NCBI RefSeq assembly: GCF_051020955.1
Contig: NW_027476483.1
Span: 62,001-126,000 of the forward strand
Length of the DNA stretch: 64,000 nt
Direction: 5' to 3'
DNA from: Megalopta genalis
Lineage: Eukaryota; Arthropoda; Insecta; Hymenoptera; Halictidae
Shown: positions 25,001-39,400 of the stretch, one piece after another
How the letters are laid out: each line of letters begins with the position of its first letter
Numbering within the stretch: position 1 is the first letter of the stretch
Translations under genes and position numbers: made by a program
Notes under the pieces: generated by a model
What the model saw: the letters and a program-made list of their open reading frames with translations, nothing else
Databases searched by the model: none
Told to the model about the DNA's origin: nothing

Positions 25001-25850
25001 CTCATTTGTTTCGCATGCAGTTGAAGCTATATCACCTATATCCCAAGTGTAGGAAGCTCAATCATTTGTTTCGCATGGATTTCAAGCTGAACCTGCTACT
25101 TCGCATTGATTTGAAGCTAAATCATGTGTTTAGCGTGGATTTGAAGGTAACTCGTTTGTTTCGCATGCAGTTGAAGCTAAATCATGTCTTCCACAAGTAT
25201 TTGAAGATGAACCATTTGAATCGCATGGCTTTGAACCGGAGCCTTCTACTTCGCACTGATTTGCACCTAAATAATGTGTTTCGCATGCAGTTGAAACTAA
25301 ATCATGTATATCACAAGTATTTGCAACTAAACAAATGATTTGCATGGATTTGAAGCTAAGCCTTCTACTTGGCATTGAATTGAAGCTAAATCGTGTGTTT
25401 TGCATGGATTTGAAGCTAACTCGTTTGTTTCTCCTGTATTTGAAGCTGTATCATTTATATCGCAAGTATTTGAAGCTAAACCATTTGTTTCGCATGTATT
25501 AGAAGCTAAGCCTTCTACTTGGCATTGAATTGAAGCTAAATCGTGTGTTTTGCATGGATTTGAAGCTAACTCGTTTGTTTCTCCTGTATTTAAAGCTGTA
25601 TCATTTATATCGCAAGTATTTGAAGCTAAACCATTTGTTTCGCATGGATTTGAAACTAAGCCTTCTACTTCGCACTGATTTGATGTTAAATCATGTGTTT
25701 CGCGTGGATTTGGAGCTAACTCGATTGCTTCGAATGCAGTAGAAGCTAAATCATGTATATCACAAGTATTTAAACTAAACCATTTGTATCGCATGGATTT
25801 GAATCTAAGCCTTGTACTTCGCATTGATTGGATCCTAAATCACGTGTTTT

Positions 25851-27272
25851 GCATGGATTTGAAGCAAAGCCTTCTACATCGCATTGATTTGAAGCTAAAT
25901 CATGTGTTTCGCGTGGATTTGAAGCTAACTCTTTCGTTTCTCCTGCATTTGAAACTATATCACTTATATCGCAGGTATTGGAAGCTACATCATGTGTTTC
26001 GCTTGGATTTGAAGCTGAACCATCTACATCGCATTGATTTGAAGCTAAATTATGTGTTTCGCTTGGATTTGAATGTAACTCATTTGTTTCGCATGCAGTT
26101 GAAGCTATATCACCTATATCGCAAATGTAGGAAGCTCAATCATTTGTTTCGCATGCATTTCAAGCTGAACCTGCTACTTCGCATTGATTTGAAGCTAAAT
26201 CATGTGTTTCGCGTGGATTTGAAGGTAACTCGTTTGTTTCGCATGCAGTTGAAGCTAAATCATGTCTTTCACAAGTATTTGAAGATGAACCATTTGAATC
26301 GCATGGCTTTGAACCTGAGCCTTCTACTTCGCACTGATTTGCACCTAAATAATGTGTTTCGCATGCAGTTGAAACTAAATCACGTATATCACAAGTATTT
26401 GCAGCTAAACAATTGATTCGCATGGATTTGAAGCTAAGCCTTCTACTTGGCATTGAATTGAAGCTAAGTCGTGTGTTTTGCATGGATTTGAAGCTAACTC
26501 GTTTGTTTCTCCTGTATTTGAATCTGTATCATTTATGTCGCAAGTATTTGAAGCTAAACCATTTGTTTCGCATGTATTAGAAGCTAAGCCTTCTACTTGG
26601 CATTGAATTGAAGCTAAATCGTGTGTTTTGCATGGATTTGAAGCTGACTCGTTTGTTTCTCCTGTATTTGAAGCTGTATCATTTATATCGCAAGTATTTG
26701 AAGCTAAACCATTTGTTTCGCATGGATTTGAAGCTAAGCCTTCTACTTCGCATTGATTCGATCCTAAATGACGTGTTTTGCATGGATTTGAAACTAAGCC
26801 TTCTACATCACATTGATTTGAAGCTAAATCATGTGTTTCGCGTGGATTTGAAGGTAACTCGTTTGTTTCGCATGCAGTTGAAGCTAAATCATGTCTTTCA
26901 CAAGTATTTGAAGATGAACCATTTGAATCGCATGGCTTTGAACCTGAACCTTCTACTTCGCACTGATTTGCACCTAAATAATGTTTTTCGCATGGATTTG
27001 AAGCTAAACCTTCTACATCCCATGGATTTGATGCTAAATCATGTGTTTGGCATGGATTTGAAGCTAAACCTTCTACATCGCATTGATTTGCAGCTGAATC
27101 ATGCGTTTCGCATGGATTTGCAGCTAACTCGTTCGTTTCGCCTGCATTTGAAACTATATCACTTATATGGCAAGTATTTGAAGCTAAATCATGTGTTTCG
27201 CATGGATTTGAAGCTAAACCTGCTACTTCGCATTGATTTGAAGCTAAATTATGTGTTTCGCGTGGATTTGAA
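25851..27272. repeat. 1.42-kb cassette, copy 2 of 5
   Basis: Counterpart of 15909-17330 at offset 9,942 bp. It lies inside the first 10.2-kb super-repeat. The right edge is where this copy reads GAAGGTAACTCG and copy 1 reads GAATGTAACTTA. Confidence 0.85.
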
Positions 27273-27292
27273 GGTAACTCGTTGTTTCGCAT
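26405..27292 (-). other. Minus-strand open frame of 295 codons with Cys decapeptides, probably a repeat by-product
   Basis: Read on the minus strand, the unit encodes L-A-S-N-x-C-[DE]-x-x-[DEG], for example LASNPCETHD, LASNQCDVEG and LASNTCDIND. Most decapeptides carry one Cys and the sequence is acidic and hydrophilic. Corresponding 295-codon frames lie at 36561-37448 and 45457-46344. The frame ends at the 29-bp C variant (reading ...CESIV then TAG). There is no signal peptide, promoter or recognisable family. If any frame were translated this one looks the more protein-like, because spaced Cys and acidic positions are kept across unit classes, but its breaks are as frequent as on the plus strand. 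Confidence 0.2.
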
Positions 27293-27667
27293 GCAGTTGA
27301 AGCTAAATCATGCATTCCACAAGTATTTGAAGCCGAACCATTAGATTCGCATGGATTTGAAGCTAATCCTTCTACTTCGTACTGATTTGAAGTTAAATCA
27401 TGTGTTTCGCGTGGATTTGGAGCTAACTCGTTTGCTTCGAGTGCAGTTGAAACTAAATCATGTATATCACAAGTATTTGCAGCTAAGCAATTGATTCGCA
27501 TGGATTTGAAGCTTCGCCTTCTACTTGGCATTGAATTGAAGCTAAATCGTTTGTTTCTCATGTATTTGAAGCAATATCATTTATATCGCAAATATTTGAA
27601 GCTAAAGCATTTGTTTCGCATGGATTTGAAGCTAAGCCTTCTACTTCGCATTGATTGGATCCTAAAT

Positions 27668-27853
27668 CACGTGTTTTACTTGGATTTGAATCTAAGCCTT
27701 CTACTTCGCATTGATTTGATGCTAAATCATTTGTTTCGCATGGATTTGAAGCTAAGCCTTGTACTTCGCATTGATTGGATCCTAAATCACGTGTTTCGCA
27801 TGGATTTGAAGCTAAGCCTTCTACTTCGCATTGATTGGATCCTAAATCACGTG
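27668..27853. repeat. D-E run with three CACGTG sites
   Basis: Within a short D-E tract, E units containing TCCTAAATCACGTGTTTT occur three times, placing the palindrome CACGTG at 27668-27673, 27788-27793 and 27848-27853, each preceded by GGATCC. The same tract is repeated at 37824-38009. CACGTG is the E-box/G-box core recognised by many bHLH and bZIP factors; any function here is inference. Confidence 0.5.
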
Positions 27854-29930
27854 TTTTGCATGGATTTGAAGCTAAGCCTTCTACATCGTATTGATTTGAA
27901 GCTAAATCGTGCATTTCGCAAGTATTTGAAGCCGAACCATTAGATTCGCATGGATTTGAAGCTAAGCCTTGTACTTCGCACTGATTTGAAGTTAAATCAT
28001 GTGTTTCGCCTGGATTTGGAGCTAACTCGTTTGCTTCGAATGCAGTTGAAGCTAAATCATGTATATCACAAGTATTTGAAGCTAAACCATTTGTATCGCA
28101 TGGATTTGCAGCTCTGCCTTCTACTTCGCATTGATTTGACGCTATATATTGTGTTTCGCATGAATTTGAAGCTAACTCGTTTGTTTCGCATGCAGTTGAA
28201 ACTAAATCATGTATAACACAAGTATTTGCAGCTAAACAATTGATTGGCATGGATTTGAAGCTAAGCCTTCTACTTGGCATTGAATTGAAGCTAAATCGTG
28301 TATTTTGCATGGATTTGAAGCTGACTCGTTTGTTTCTCCTGTATTTGAAGCTGTATCATTTATATCGCAAGTATTTGAAGCTAAACCATTTGTTTCGCAA
28401 GGATTTGAAGCTAAGCCTTCTACTTCGCATTGATTGGATCCTAAATCATGTGTTTTGCATGGATTTGAAGCTTAGCATTCTACATCACATTGATTTGAAG
28501 CTAAATCATGTGTTTCGCGTGGATTTGAAGCTAACTCGTTTGTTTCGCATGCAGTTGAAACTAAATCATGTTTATCACAAGTATTTGCAGCTAAACAATT
28601 GGTTCGCTTGTATTTGAAGCTAAGCCTTCTACTTGGCATTGAATTGAAGCTAAATCGTGTGTTTTGCATGGATTTGAAGCTAACTCGTTTGTTTCTCCTG
28701 TATTTGAAGCTATATCATTTATATCGCAAGTATTTGAAGCTAAAGCATTTGTTTCGCATGGATTTGAAGCTAAGGCTTCTACTTCGCATTGATTGGATCC
28801 TAAATCACGTGTTTTGCATGGATTTGAATCTAAGCCTTCTACATCGCATTGATTTGCAGCTGAATCATTTGTTTCGCGAGCAGTTGAAGCTATATCACCT
28901 ATATCCCAAGTGTAGGAAGCTCAATCATTTGTTTCGCATGGATTTGAAGCTAAACCTGCTACTTCGCATTGATTTGAAGCTAGATTATGTGTTTCGCGTG
29001 GATTTGAAGGTAACTCGTTGTTTCGCATGCAGTTGAAGCTAAATCATGCATTTCACAAGTATTTGAATCCGACCCATTATATTCGCATGGATTTGATGCT
29101 AAGCCTTCTACTTCGCACTGATTTGAAGTTAAATCATGTGTTTCGCGTGGATTTGGAGCTAACTCGTTTGCTTCGAATGCAGTTGAAGCTAAATCATGTA
29201 TATCACAAGTATTTGCAGCTAAACAATTGATTCGCACGGATTTGAAGCTAAGCCTTCTACTTGGCATTGAATTGAAGCTAAATCGTGTGTTTTGCATGGA
29301 TTTGAAGCTAACTCGTTTGTTTCTCCTGCATTTGAAGCTATATCATTTATATCGCAAGTATTTGAAGCTAAATCATGTGTTTCGCTTGGATTTGAAGCTA
29401 AACCTTCTACATCGCATTGATTTGAAGCTAAATTATGTGTTTCGCTTGGATTTGAGTGTAACTCATTTGTTTCGCATGGAGTTGAAGCTAAATCATGCAT
29501 TTCACTAGTATTTCAAGCCGAACCATTAGATTCGCAAAGATTTGAAGCTAAGCCTTCTACTTCGCACTGATTTGAATTTAAATCATGTGTTTCGCGTGGA
29601 TTTGGAGCTAACTCGTTTGCTTCGAATGCAGTTGAAGCTAAATCATGTATATCACAAGTGTTTGAAGCTAAACCATTTGTATCGCATGGATTTGAAGCTC
29701 TGCCTTCTACTTCGCATTGATTTGACGCTATATATTGTGTTTCGCATGAATTTGAAGCTAACTCGTTTGTTTCGCATGCAGTTGAAACTAAATCATGTAT
29801 ATCACAAGTGTTTGTAGCTAAACAATTGATTGGCATGGATTTGAAGCTAAGCCTTCTACTTGGCATTGAATTGAAGCTAAATCGTGTATTTCTCATGGAT
29901 TTGAAGCTAACTCGTTTGTTTCTCCTGTAT

Positions 29931-30480
29931 TTAAAGCTGTATCATTTATATCGCAAGTATTTGAAGCTAAACCATTTGTTTCGCATGGATTTGAAGCTAA
30001 GCCTTCTACTTCGCATTGATTGGATCCTAAATCACGTGTTTTACTTGGATTTGAATCTAAGCCTTCTACATAGCATTGATTTGCAGCTGAATCATGTGTT
30101 TCGCATTGGTTTTGAAGCTAACTCGTTCGTTTCTCCTGCATTTGAAACTATATCACTTATATCGCAAGTATTTGAAGCTAAATGATATGTTTCGCTTGGA
30201 TTTGAAGCTAAACCTTCTACATCGCATTGATTTGAAGCTAATTTATGTGTTTCGCTTGGATTTGAATGTAACTCATTTGTTTCGCATGCAGTTGAAGCTA
30301 TATCACCTATATCCCAAGTGTAGGAAGCTCAATCATTTGTTTCGCATAGATTTGAAGCTAAACCTGCTACCTCGCATTGATTTGAAGCTAAATTATGAGT
30401 TTCGCGTGGATTTGAAGGTAACTCGTTTGTTTCGCGTGCAGTTTAAGCCAAATCATGTCTTTCACAAGTATTTGAAGCCG
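29931..30480. repeat. 550-bp linker between the two 10.2-kb copies
   Basis: This stretch belongs to the 10,156-bp period but is not kept after copy 2. It recurs instead at about 40806-41350 (offset 10,875) and 43113-43657 (offset 13,182). Markers are the E variant TCACGTGTTTTACTTGG, the D variant ACATAGCATTG, the 31-bp unit GCATTGGTTTTGAAGC and the CTAATTTATGTG unit. Confidence 0.75.
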
Positions 30481-33400
30481 AACCATTTGTTTCGCATGGA
30501 TTTGAAGCTAAGCCTTCTACTTCGCATTGATTGGATCCTAAATCATGTGTTTTGCATGGATTTGAAGCTTAGCCTTCTACATCACATTGATTTGAAGCTA
30601 AATCATGTGTTTCGCGTGGATTTGAAGGTAAATCGTTTGTTTCGCATGCAGTTGAAGCTAAATCATGTCTTTCACAAGTATTTGAAGATGAACCATTTGC
30701 ATCGCATGGCTTTGAACCTGAGCCTTCTACTTCGCATTGATTTGCGCCTAACAAATGTGTTTCGCATGGATTAGAAGCTAAACCTTCTACATCCCATGGA
30801 TTTGAAGCTAAATCATGTGTTTGTCATGGATTTGAAGTTAAACCTGCTACTTCGCATTGATTTGAAGCTAAATTATGTGTTTCGCTTGGATTCGGAACTA
30901 ACTCGTTTGCTTCGAATGCAGTTGAAGCTAAATCATGTATATCACAAGTATTTGAAGCTTAACCATTTGTATCGCATGGATTTGAAGCTCTGCCTTCTAC
31001 TTCGCATTGATTTGACGCTAAATATTGTGTTTCGAATGGATTTGAAGCTAACTCGTTGGTTTCGCATGCATTTGAAACTAAATCATGTATATCACAAGTA
31101 TTTGCAGCTAAACAGTTGATTCGCATGGATTTGAAGCTAAGCCTTCTACTTGGCATTGAATTGAAGCTAAATCGTGTATTTCTCATGGATTTGAAGCTAA
31201 CTCGTTTGTTTCTCCTGTATTTGAAGCTGTATCATTTATATCGCAAGTATTTGTAGCTAAACCATTTGTTTCGCATGGATTTGAAGCTAAGCCTTCTACT
31301 TCACATTGATTGGATCCTAAATCACGTGTTTTGAATGGATTTGAAGCTAAATCTGCTACTTCGCATTGATTTGAAGCTAAATTATGTGTTTCGCATGGAT
31401 TTGAAGGTAACTCGTTTGTTTCGCATGCAGTTGTAGCTAAATCATGTCTTTCACAATTATTTGAAGATAAACCATTTGAATCGCATTGATTTGAACCTGA
31501 GCCTTCTACTTCGCACTGATTTGCAGCTAAATAATGTGTTTCGCATGGATTTGAAGCTAAACCTTCTACATCCCATAGATTTGAAGATAAATCATGTGTT
31601 TTGTTTGGATTTGAAGCTAAACCTTCTACATCGCATTGATTTGCAGCTGAATCATGTGTTTGGCATGGATTTGAAGCTAAGTCGTTCGTTTCGGCTGTAT
31701 TTGAAGCTAGATCACTTATATCGCAAGTATTTGAAGCTGAATCATGTGTTTCGCTTGGATTTGAAGCTAAACCTTCTACATCGCATTGATTTGAAGCTAA
31801 ATCATGTGTTTCGCGTGGATTTGAAGATAACTCGTTTGTTTCGCATGCAGTTGAAGCTAAATCATGTCTTTCACAAGTATTTATAGATGAACCATTTGAA
31901 TCGCATGGCTTTGAACCTGAGCCTTCTACTTCGTATTGATTTGAAGCTAAATCATGTGTTTCGCATGGATTTGAAGCTAACTCGTTTGTTTCGCATGGGT
32001 TTTGATGCTAAGCCTCCTAGAACGCACTGATTTGAAACTGAATCATGTCTTTCGCATGGATTTGAAGCTAACTCGTTTTTTCCGCCTGCATTTGAAGCTA
32101 TATCATGTATATCACAAGTATTTGAAGCTAAATCATTTGATTCGCATGGATTTGAAGCTAAACCTGCTACATCACATTGTTTTGAAGCTAAATCATTTGA
32201 TTCGCATGGATTTGAAGCTAAACCTGCTACATCACATTGTTTTGAAGCTAAATCATGTGTTCCGCATGGATTTGAAGCTAACTCGTTTGTTTCGCCTGCA
32301 GTTGTAGCTAAATAATGTATATCACAAGTATTTGTAGCTAATCCATTAGTTTCGCATGGATATGAAGCTAAACCTTCTACATCGCATTGATTTGAAGCTA
32401 AATTATGTGTTTCGCATGGATTTGAATCTAACTCGTTTGTGTCGCATGCAGTTGTAGCTTCATAATGTATATCACAAGTATTTGTAGCTAAACCATTTGT
32501 TTCGCATGGATATGAAGCTAAGCCTTCTACTTCGCATTGATTTGAAGCTAAATCATTTGTTTCACATGGAATTGGAGCTACCTCGTTTGTTCCTCCAGCT
32601 TTTGAAGCTATATCACTTATATCGCAAGTATTTGAAGCTAAACCATTTGTTTCGCATGGATTTGAAGCCAAGCCTTCTACTTCGCATTGATTGGATCCTA
32701 AATCACGTGTTTTGCATGGATTTGAAGCTAACCCTTCTACTTCGCACTGATTTGAAGTTAAATCATGTGTTTCGCGTGGATTTGGAGCTCACTCGTTTGC
32801 TTCGAATGCAGTTGAAGCTAAATCATGTATATCACAAGTATTTGAAGCTAAACCATTTGTATCGCATGGATTTGAAGCTCTGCCTTCTACTTCGCATTGA
32901 TTTGACGCTAAATATTTTGTTTCGAATGGAATTGAAGCTAATTCGTTTGTTTCGCATGCAGTTGAAACTAAATCATGTATATCACAAGTATTTGCAGCTA
33001 AACAATTCATTCGCATGGATTTGAAGCTAAGCCTTCTACTTGGCATTGAATTGAAGCTAAATCGTCTGTTTTGCATGGATTTGAAGCTAACTCGTTTGTT
33101 TCTCCTGTATTTAAAGCTATATCATTTATATCGCAAGTATTTGAAGCTAAAGCATTTGTTTCGCATGGATTTGAAGCTAAACCTTCTACATCGCATTGAT
33201 TTGCAGCTGAATCATGTGTTTCGCATGGATTTGAAGCTCTGCCTTCTACTTCGCATTGATTTGACGCTCAATATTGTGTTTCGAATGGATTTGAAGCTAA
33301 CTCGTTTTTTTCGCATGCAGTTGAATCTAAATCATGTATATCACAAGTATTTGCAGCTAAACTATTGATTCGCATGGATTTGAAGATACGCCTTCTACTT

Positions 33401-36400
33401 CGCATTGATTGGATCCAAAATCACGTGTGTTGCATGGATTTGAAGCTAAGCCTTCTACGTCGCATTGATTTGCAGCTGAATCATGTGTTTCGCATGGATT
33501 TGAAGCTAACTCGTTCGTTTCACCTGCATTTGAAACTATATCACTTATATCGCAAGTATTTGAAGCTAAATCATGTGTTTCGCTTGAATTTGAAGCTAAA
33601 CCTTCTACATCGCATTGATTTGAAGATAAATTATGTGTTTCGCTTGGATTTGAATGTAACTCATTTGTTTCGCATGCAGTTGAAGCTATATCACCTATAT
33701 CCCAAGTGTAGGAAGCTCAATCATTTGTTTCGCATGGATTTCAAGCTGAACCTGCTACTTCGCATTGATTTGAAGCTAAATCATGTGTTTAGCGTGGATT
33801 TGAAGGTAACTCGTTTGTTTCGCATGCAGTTGAAGCTAAATCATGTCTTCCACAAGTATTTGAAGATGAACCATTTGAATCGCATGGCTTTGAACCGGAG
33901 CCTTCTACTTCGCACTGATTTGCACCTAAATAATGTGTTTCGCATGCAGTTGAAACTAAATCATGTATATCACAAGTATTTGCAGCTAAACAATTGATTT
34001 GCATGGATTTGAAGCTAAGCCTTCTACTTGGCATTGAATTGAAGCTAAATCGTGTGTTTTGCATTGATTTGAAGCTAAATTATGTGTTTCGCGTGGATTT
34101 GAAGGTAACTCGTTTTTTCGCATGCAGTTGAAGCTAAATCATGCATTCCACAAGTATTTGAAGCCGAACCATTAGATTCGCATGGATTTGAAGCTAATCC
34201 TTCTACTTCGTACTGATTTGAAGTTAAATCATGTGTTTCGCGTGGATTTGGAGCTAACTCGTTTGCTTCGAGTGCAGTTGAAACTAAATCATGTATATCA
34301 CAAGTATTTGCAGCTAAGCAATTGATTCGCATGGATTTGAAGCTTCGCCTTCTACTTGGCATTGAATTGAAGCTAAATCGTTTGTTTCTCCTGTATTTGA
34401 AGCTATATCATTTATATCGCAAGTATTTGAAGCTAAAGCATTTGTTTCGCATGGATTTGAAGCTAAGCCTTCTACTTCGCATTGATTGGATTCTAAATCA
34501 CGTGTTTTACTTGGATTTGAATCTAAGCCTTCTACATAGCATTGATTTGCAGCTGAGTCATGTGTTTCGCATTGGTTTTGAAGCTAACTCGTTTGTTTCT
34601 CCTGTATTTGAAGCTATATCATTTATATCGCAAGTATTTGAAGCTAAAGCATTTGTTTCGCATGGATTTGAAGCTAAACCTTCTACATCGCATTGATTTG
34701 CAGCTGAATCATGTGTTTCGCATGGATTTGAAGCTCTGCCTTCTACTTCGCATTGATTTGACGCTCAATATTGTGTTTCGAATGGATTTGAAGCTAACTC
34801 GTTTTTTTCGCATGCAGTTGAATCTAAATCATGTATATCACAAGTATTTGCAGCTAAACTATTGATTCGCATGGATTTGAAGATAAGCCTTCTACTTCGC
34901 ATTGATTGGATCCAAAATCACGTGTGTTGCATGGATTTGAAGCTAAGCCTTCTACGTCGCATTGATTTGCAGCTGAATCATGTGTTTCGCATGGATTTGA
35001 AGCTAACTCGTTCGTTTCACCTGCATTTGAAACTATATCACTTATATCGCAAGTATTTGAAGCTAAATCATGTGTTTCGCTTGAATTTGAAGCTAAACCT
35101 TCTACATCGCATTGATTTGAAGATAAATTATGTGTTTCGCTTGGATTTGAATGTAACTCATTTGTTTCGCATGCAGTTGAAGCTATATCACCTATATCCC
35201 AAGTGTAGGAAGCTCAATCATTTGTTTCGCATGGATTTCAAGCTGAACCTGCTACTTCGCATTGATTTGAAGCTAAATCATGTGTTTAGCGTGGATTTGA
35301 AGGTAACTCGTTTGTTTCGCATGCAGTTGAAGCTAAATCATGTCTTCCACAAGTATTTGAAGATGAACCATTTGAATCGCATGGCTTTGAACCGGAGCCT
35401 TCTACTTCGCACTGATTTGCACCTAAATAATGTGTTTCGCATGCAGTTGAAACTAAATCATGTATATCACAAGTATTTGCAACTAAACAAATGATTTGCA
35501 TGGATTTGAAGCTAAGCCTTCTACTTGGCATTGAATTGAAGCTAAATCGTGTGTTTTGCATGGATTTGAAGCTAACTCGTTTGTTTCTCCTGTATTTGAA
35601 GCTGTATCATTTATATCGCAAGTATTTGAAGCTAAACCATTTGTTTCGCATGTATTAGAAGCTAAGCCTTCTACTTGGCATTGAATTGAAGCTAAATCGT
35701 GTGTTTTGCATGGATTTGAAGCTAACTCGTTTGTTTCTCCTGTATTTAAAGCTGTATCATTTATATCGCAAGTATTTGAAGCTAAACCATTTGTTTCGCA
35801 TGGATTTGAAACTAAGCCTTCTACTTCGCACTGATTTGATGTTAAATCATGTGTTTCGCGTGGATTTGGAGCTAACTCGATTGCTTCGAATGCAGTAGAA
35901 GCTAAATCATGTATATCACAAGTATTTAAACTAAACCATTTGTATCGCATGGATTTGAATCTAAGCCTTGTACTTCGCATTGATTGGATCCTAAATCACG
36001 TGTTTTGCATGGATTTGAAGCAAAGCCTTCTACATCGCATTGATTTGAAGCTAAATCATGTGTTTCGCGTGGATTTGAAGCTAACTCTTTCGTTTCTCCT
36101 GCATTTGAAACTATATCACTTATATCGCAGGTATTGGAAGCTACATCATGTGTTTCGCTTGGATTTGAAGCTGAACCATCTACATCGCATTGATTTGAAG
36201 CTAAATTATGTGTTTCGCTTGGATTTGAATGTAACTCATTTGTTTCGCATGCAGTTGAAGCTATATCACCTATATCGCAAATGTAGGAAGCTCAATCATT
36301 TGTTTCGCATGCATTTCAAGCTGAACCTGCTACTTCGCATTGATTTGAAGCTAAATCATGTGTTTCGCGTGGATTTGAAGGTAACTCGTTTGTTTCGCAT

Positions 36401-39400
36401 GCAGTTGAAGCTAAATCATGTCTTTCACAAGTATTTGAAGATGAACCATTTGAATCGCATGGCTTTGAACCTGAGCCTTCTACTTCGCACTGATTTGCAC
36501 CTAAATAATGTGTTTCGCATGCAGTTGAAACTAAATCACGTATATCACAAGTATTTGCAGCTAAACAATTGATTCGCATGGATTTGAAGCTAAGCCTTCT
36601 ACTTGGCATTGAATTGAAGCTAAGTCGTGTGTTTTGCATGGATTTGAAGCTAACTCGTTTGTTTCTCCTGTATTTGAATCTGTATCATTTATGTCGCAAG
36701 TATTTGAAGCTAAACCATTTGTTTCGCATGTATTAGAAGCTAAGCCTTCTACTTGGCATTGAATTGAAGCTAAATCGTGTGTTTTGCATGGATTTGAAGC
36801 TGACTCGTTTGTTTCTCCTGTATTTGAAGCTGTATCATTTATATCGCAAGTATTTGAAGCTAAACCATTTGTTTCGCATGGATTTGAAGCTAAGCCTTCT
36901 ACTTCGCATTGATTCGATCCTAAATGACGTGTTTTGCATGGATTTGAAACTAAGCCTTCTACATCACATTGATTTGAAGCTAAATCATGTGTTTCGCGTG
37001 GATTTGAAGGTAACTCGTTTGTTTCGCATGCAGTTGAAGCTAAATCATGTCTTTCACAAGTATTTGAAGATGAACCATTTGAATCGCATGGCTTTGAACC
37101 TGAACCTTCTACTTCGCACTGATTTGCACCTAAATAATGTTTTTCGCATGGATTTGAAGCTAAACCTTCTACATCCCATGGATTTGATGCTAAATCATGT
37201 GTTTGGCATGGATTTGAAGCTAAACCTTCTACATCGCATTGATTTGCAGCTGAATCATGCGTTTCGCATGGATTTGCAGCTAACTCGTTCGTTTCGCCTG
37301 CATTTGAAACTATATCACTTATATGGCAAGTATTTGAAGCTAAATCATGTGTTTCGCATGGATTTGAAGCTAAACCTGCTACTTCGCATTGATTTGAAGC
37401 TAAATTATGTGTTTCGCGTGGATTTGAAGGTAACTCGTTGTTTCGCATGCAGTTGAAGCTAAATCATGCATTCCACAAGTATTTGAAGCCGAACCATTAG
37501 ATTCGCATGGATTTGAAGCTAATCCTTCTACTTCGTACTGATTTGAAGTTAAATCATGTGTTTCGCGTGGATTTGGAGCTAACTCGTTTGCTTCGAGTGC
37601 AGTTGAAACTAAATCATGTATATCACAAGTATTTGCAGCTAAGCAATTGATTCGCATGGATTTGAAGCTTCGCCTTCTACTTGGCATTGAATTGAAGCTA
37701 AATCGTTTGTTTCTCATGTATTTGAAGCAATATCATTTATATCGCAAATATTTGAAGCTAAAGCATTTGTTTCGCATGGATTTGAAGCTAAGCCTTCTAC
37801 TTCGCATTGATTGGATCCTAAATCACGTGTTTTACTTGGATTTGAATCTAAGCCTTCTACTTCGCATTGATTTGATGCTAAATCATTTGTTTCGCATGGA
37901 TTTGAAGCTAAGCCTTGTACTTCGCATTGATTGGATCCTAAATCACGTGTTTCGCATGGATTTGAAGCTAAGCCTTCTACTTCGCATTGATTGGATCCTA
38001 AATCACGTGTTTTGCATGGATTTGAAGCTAAGCCTTCTACATCGTATTGATTTGAAGCTAAATCGTGCATTTCGCAAGTATTTGAAGCCGAACCATTAGA
38101 TTCGCATGGATTTGAAGCTAAGCCTTGTACTTCGCACTGATTTGAAGTTAAATCATGTGTTTCGCCTGGATTTGGAGCTAACTCGTTTGCTTCGAATGCA
38201 GTTGAAGCTAAATCATGTATATCACAAGTATTTGAAGCTAAACCATTTGTATCGCATGGATTTGCAGCTCTGCCTTCTACTTCGCATTGATTTGACGCTA
38301 TATATTGTGTTTCGCATGAATTTGAAGCTAACTCGTTTGTTTCGCATGCAGTTGAAACTAAATCATGTATAACACAAGTATTTGCAGCTAAACAATTGAT
38401 TGGCATGGATTTGAAGCTAAGCCTTCTACTTGGCATTGAATTGAAGCTAAATCGTGTATTTTGCATGGATTTGAAGCTGACTCGTTTGTTTCTCCTGTAT
38501 TTGAAGCTGTATCATTTATATCGCAAGTATTTGAAGCTAAACCATTTGTTTCGCAAGGATTTGAAGCTAAGCCTTCTACTTCGCATTGATTGGATCCTAA
38601 ATCATGTGTTTTGCATGGATTTGAAGCTTAGCATTCTACATCACATTGATTTGAAGCTAAATCATGTGTTTCGCGTGGATTTGAAGCTAACTCGTTTGTT
38701 TCGCATGCAGTTGAAACTAAATCATGTTTATCACAAGTATTTGCAGCTAAACAATTGGTTCGCTTGTATTTGAAGCTAAGCCTTCTACTTGGCATTGAAT
38801 TGAAGCTAAATCGTGTGTTTTGCATGGATTTGAAGCTAACTCGTTTGTTTCTCCTGTATTTGAAGCTATATCATTTATATCGCAAGTATTTGAAGCTAAA
38901 GCATTTGTTTCGCATGGATTTGAAGCTAAGGCTTCTACTTCGCATTGATTGGATCCTAAATCACGTGTTTTGCATGGATTTGAATCTAAGCCTTCTACAT
39001 CGCATTGATTTGCAGCTGAATCATTTGTTTCGCGAGCAGTTGAAGCTATATCACCTATATCCCAAGTGTAGGAAGCTCAATCATTTGTTTCGCATGGATT
39101 TGAAGCTAAACCTGCTACTTCGCATTGATTTGAAGCTAGATTATGTGTTTCGCGTGGATTTGAAGGTAACTCGTTGTTTCGCATGCAGTTGAAGCTAAAT
39201 CATGCATTTCACAAGTATTTGAATCCGACCCATTATATTCGCATGGATTTGATGCTAAGCCTTCTACTTCGCACTGATTTGAAGTTAAATCATGTGTTTC
39301 GCGTGGATTTGGAGCTAACTCGTTTGCTTCGAATGCAGTTGAAGCTAAATCATGTATATCACAAGTATTTGCAGCTAAACAATTGATTCGCACGGATTTG

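Larger units (their letters stand above)
20325..29930. repeat. 10.2-kb super-repeat, copy 1 (9.6 kb matched)
   Basis: Matches 30481-40086 at a constant offset of 10,156 bp. The left edge is exact: position 20324 is A against G at 30480, and everything to the right agrees. The right edge is at TGTATTTAAAGC (about 29933) against TGTATTTGAAGC. Reading through, I noticed only two substitutions (GCAATTG near 23163 against GCAGTTG near 33319; TACTTGAAGC near 24450 against TATTTGAAGC near 34606) and no indel. The segment contains the 1.42-kb cassette, many 150-bp repeats and all the 29/31-bp variant units. The 10,156-bp period is not a multiple of 3 or 30. Confidence 0.92.
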
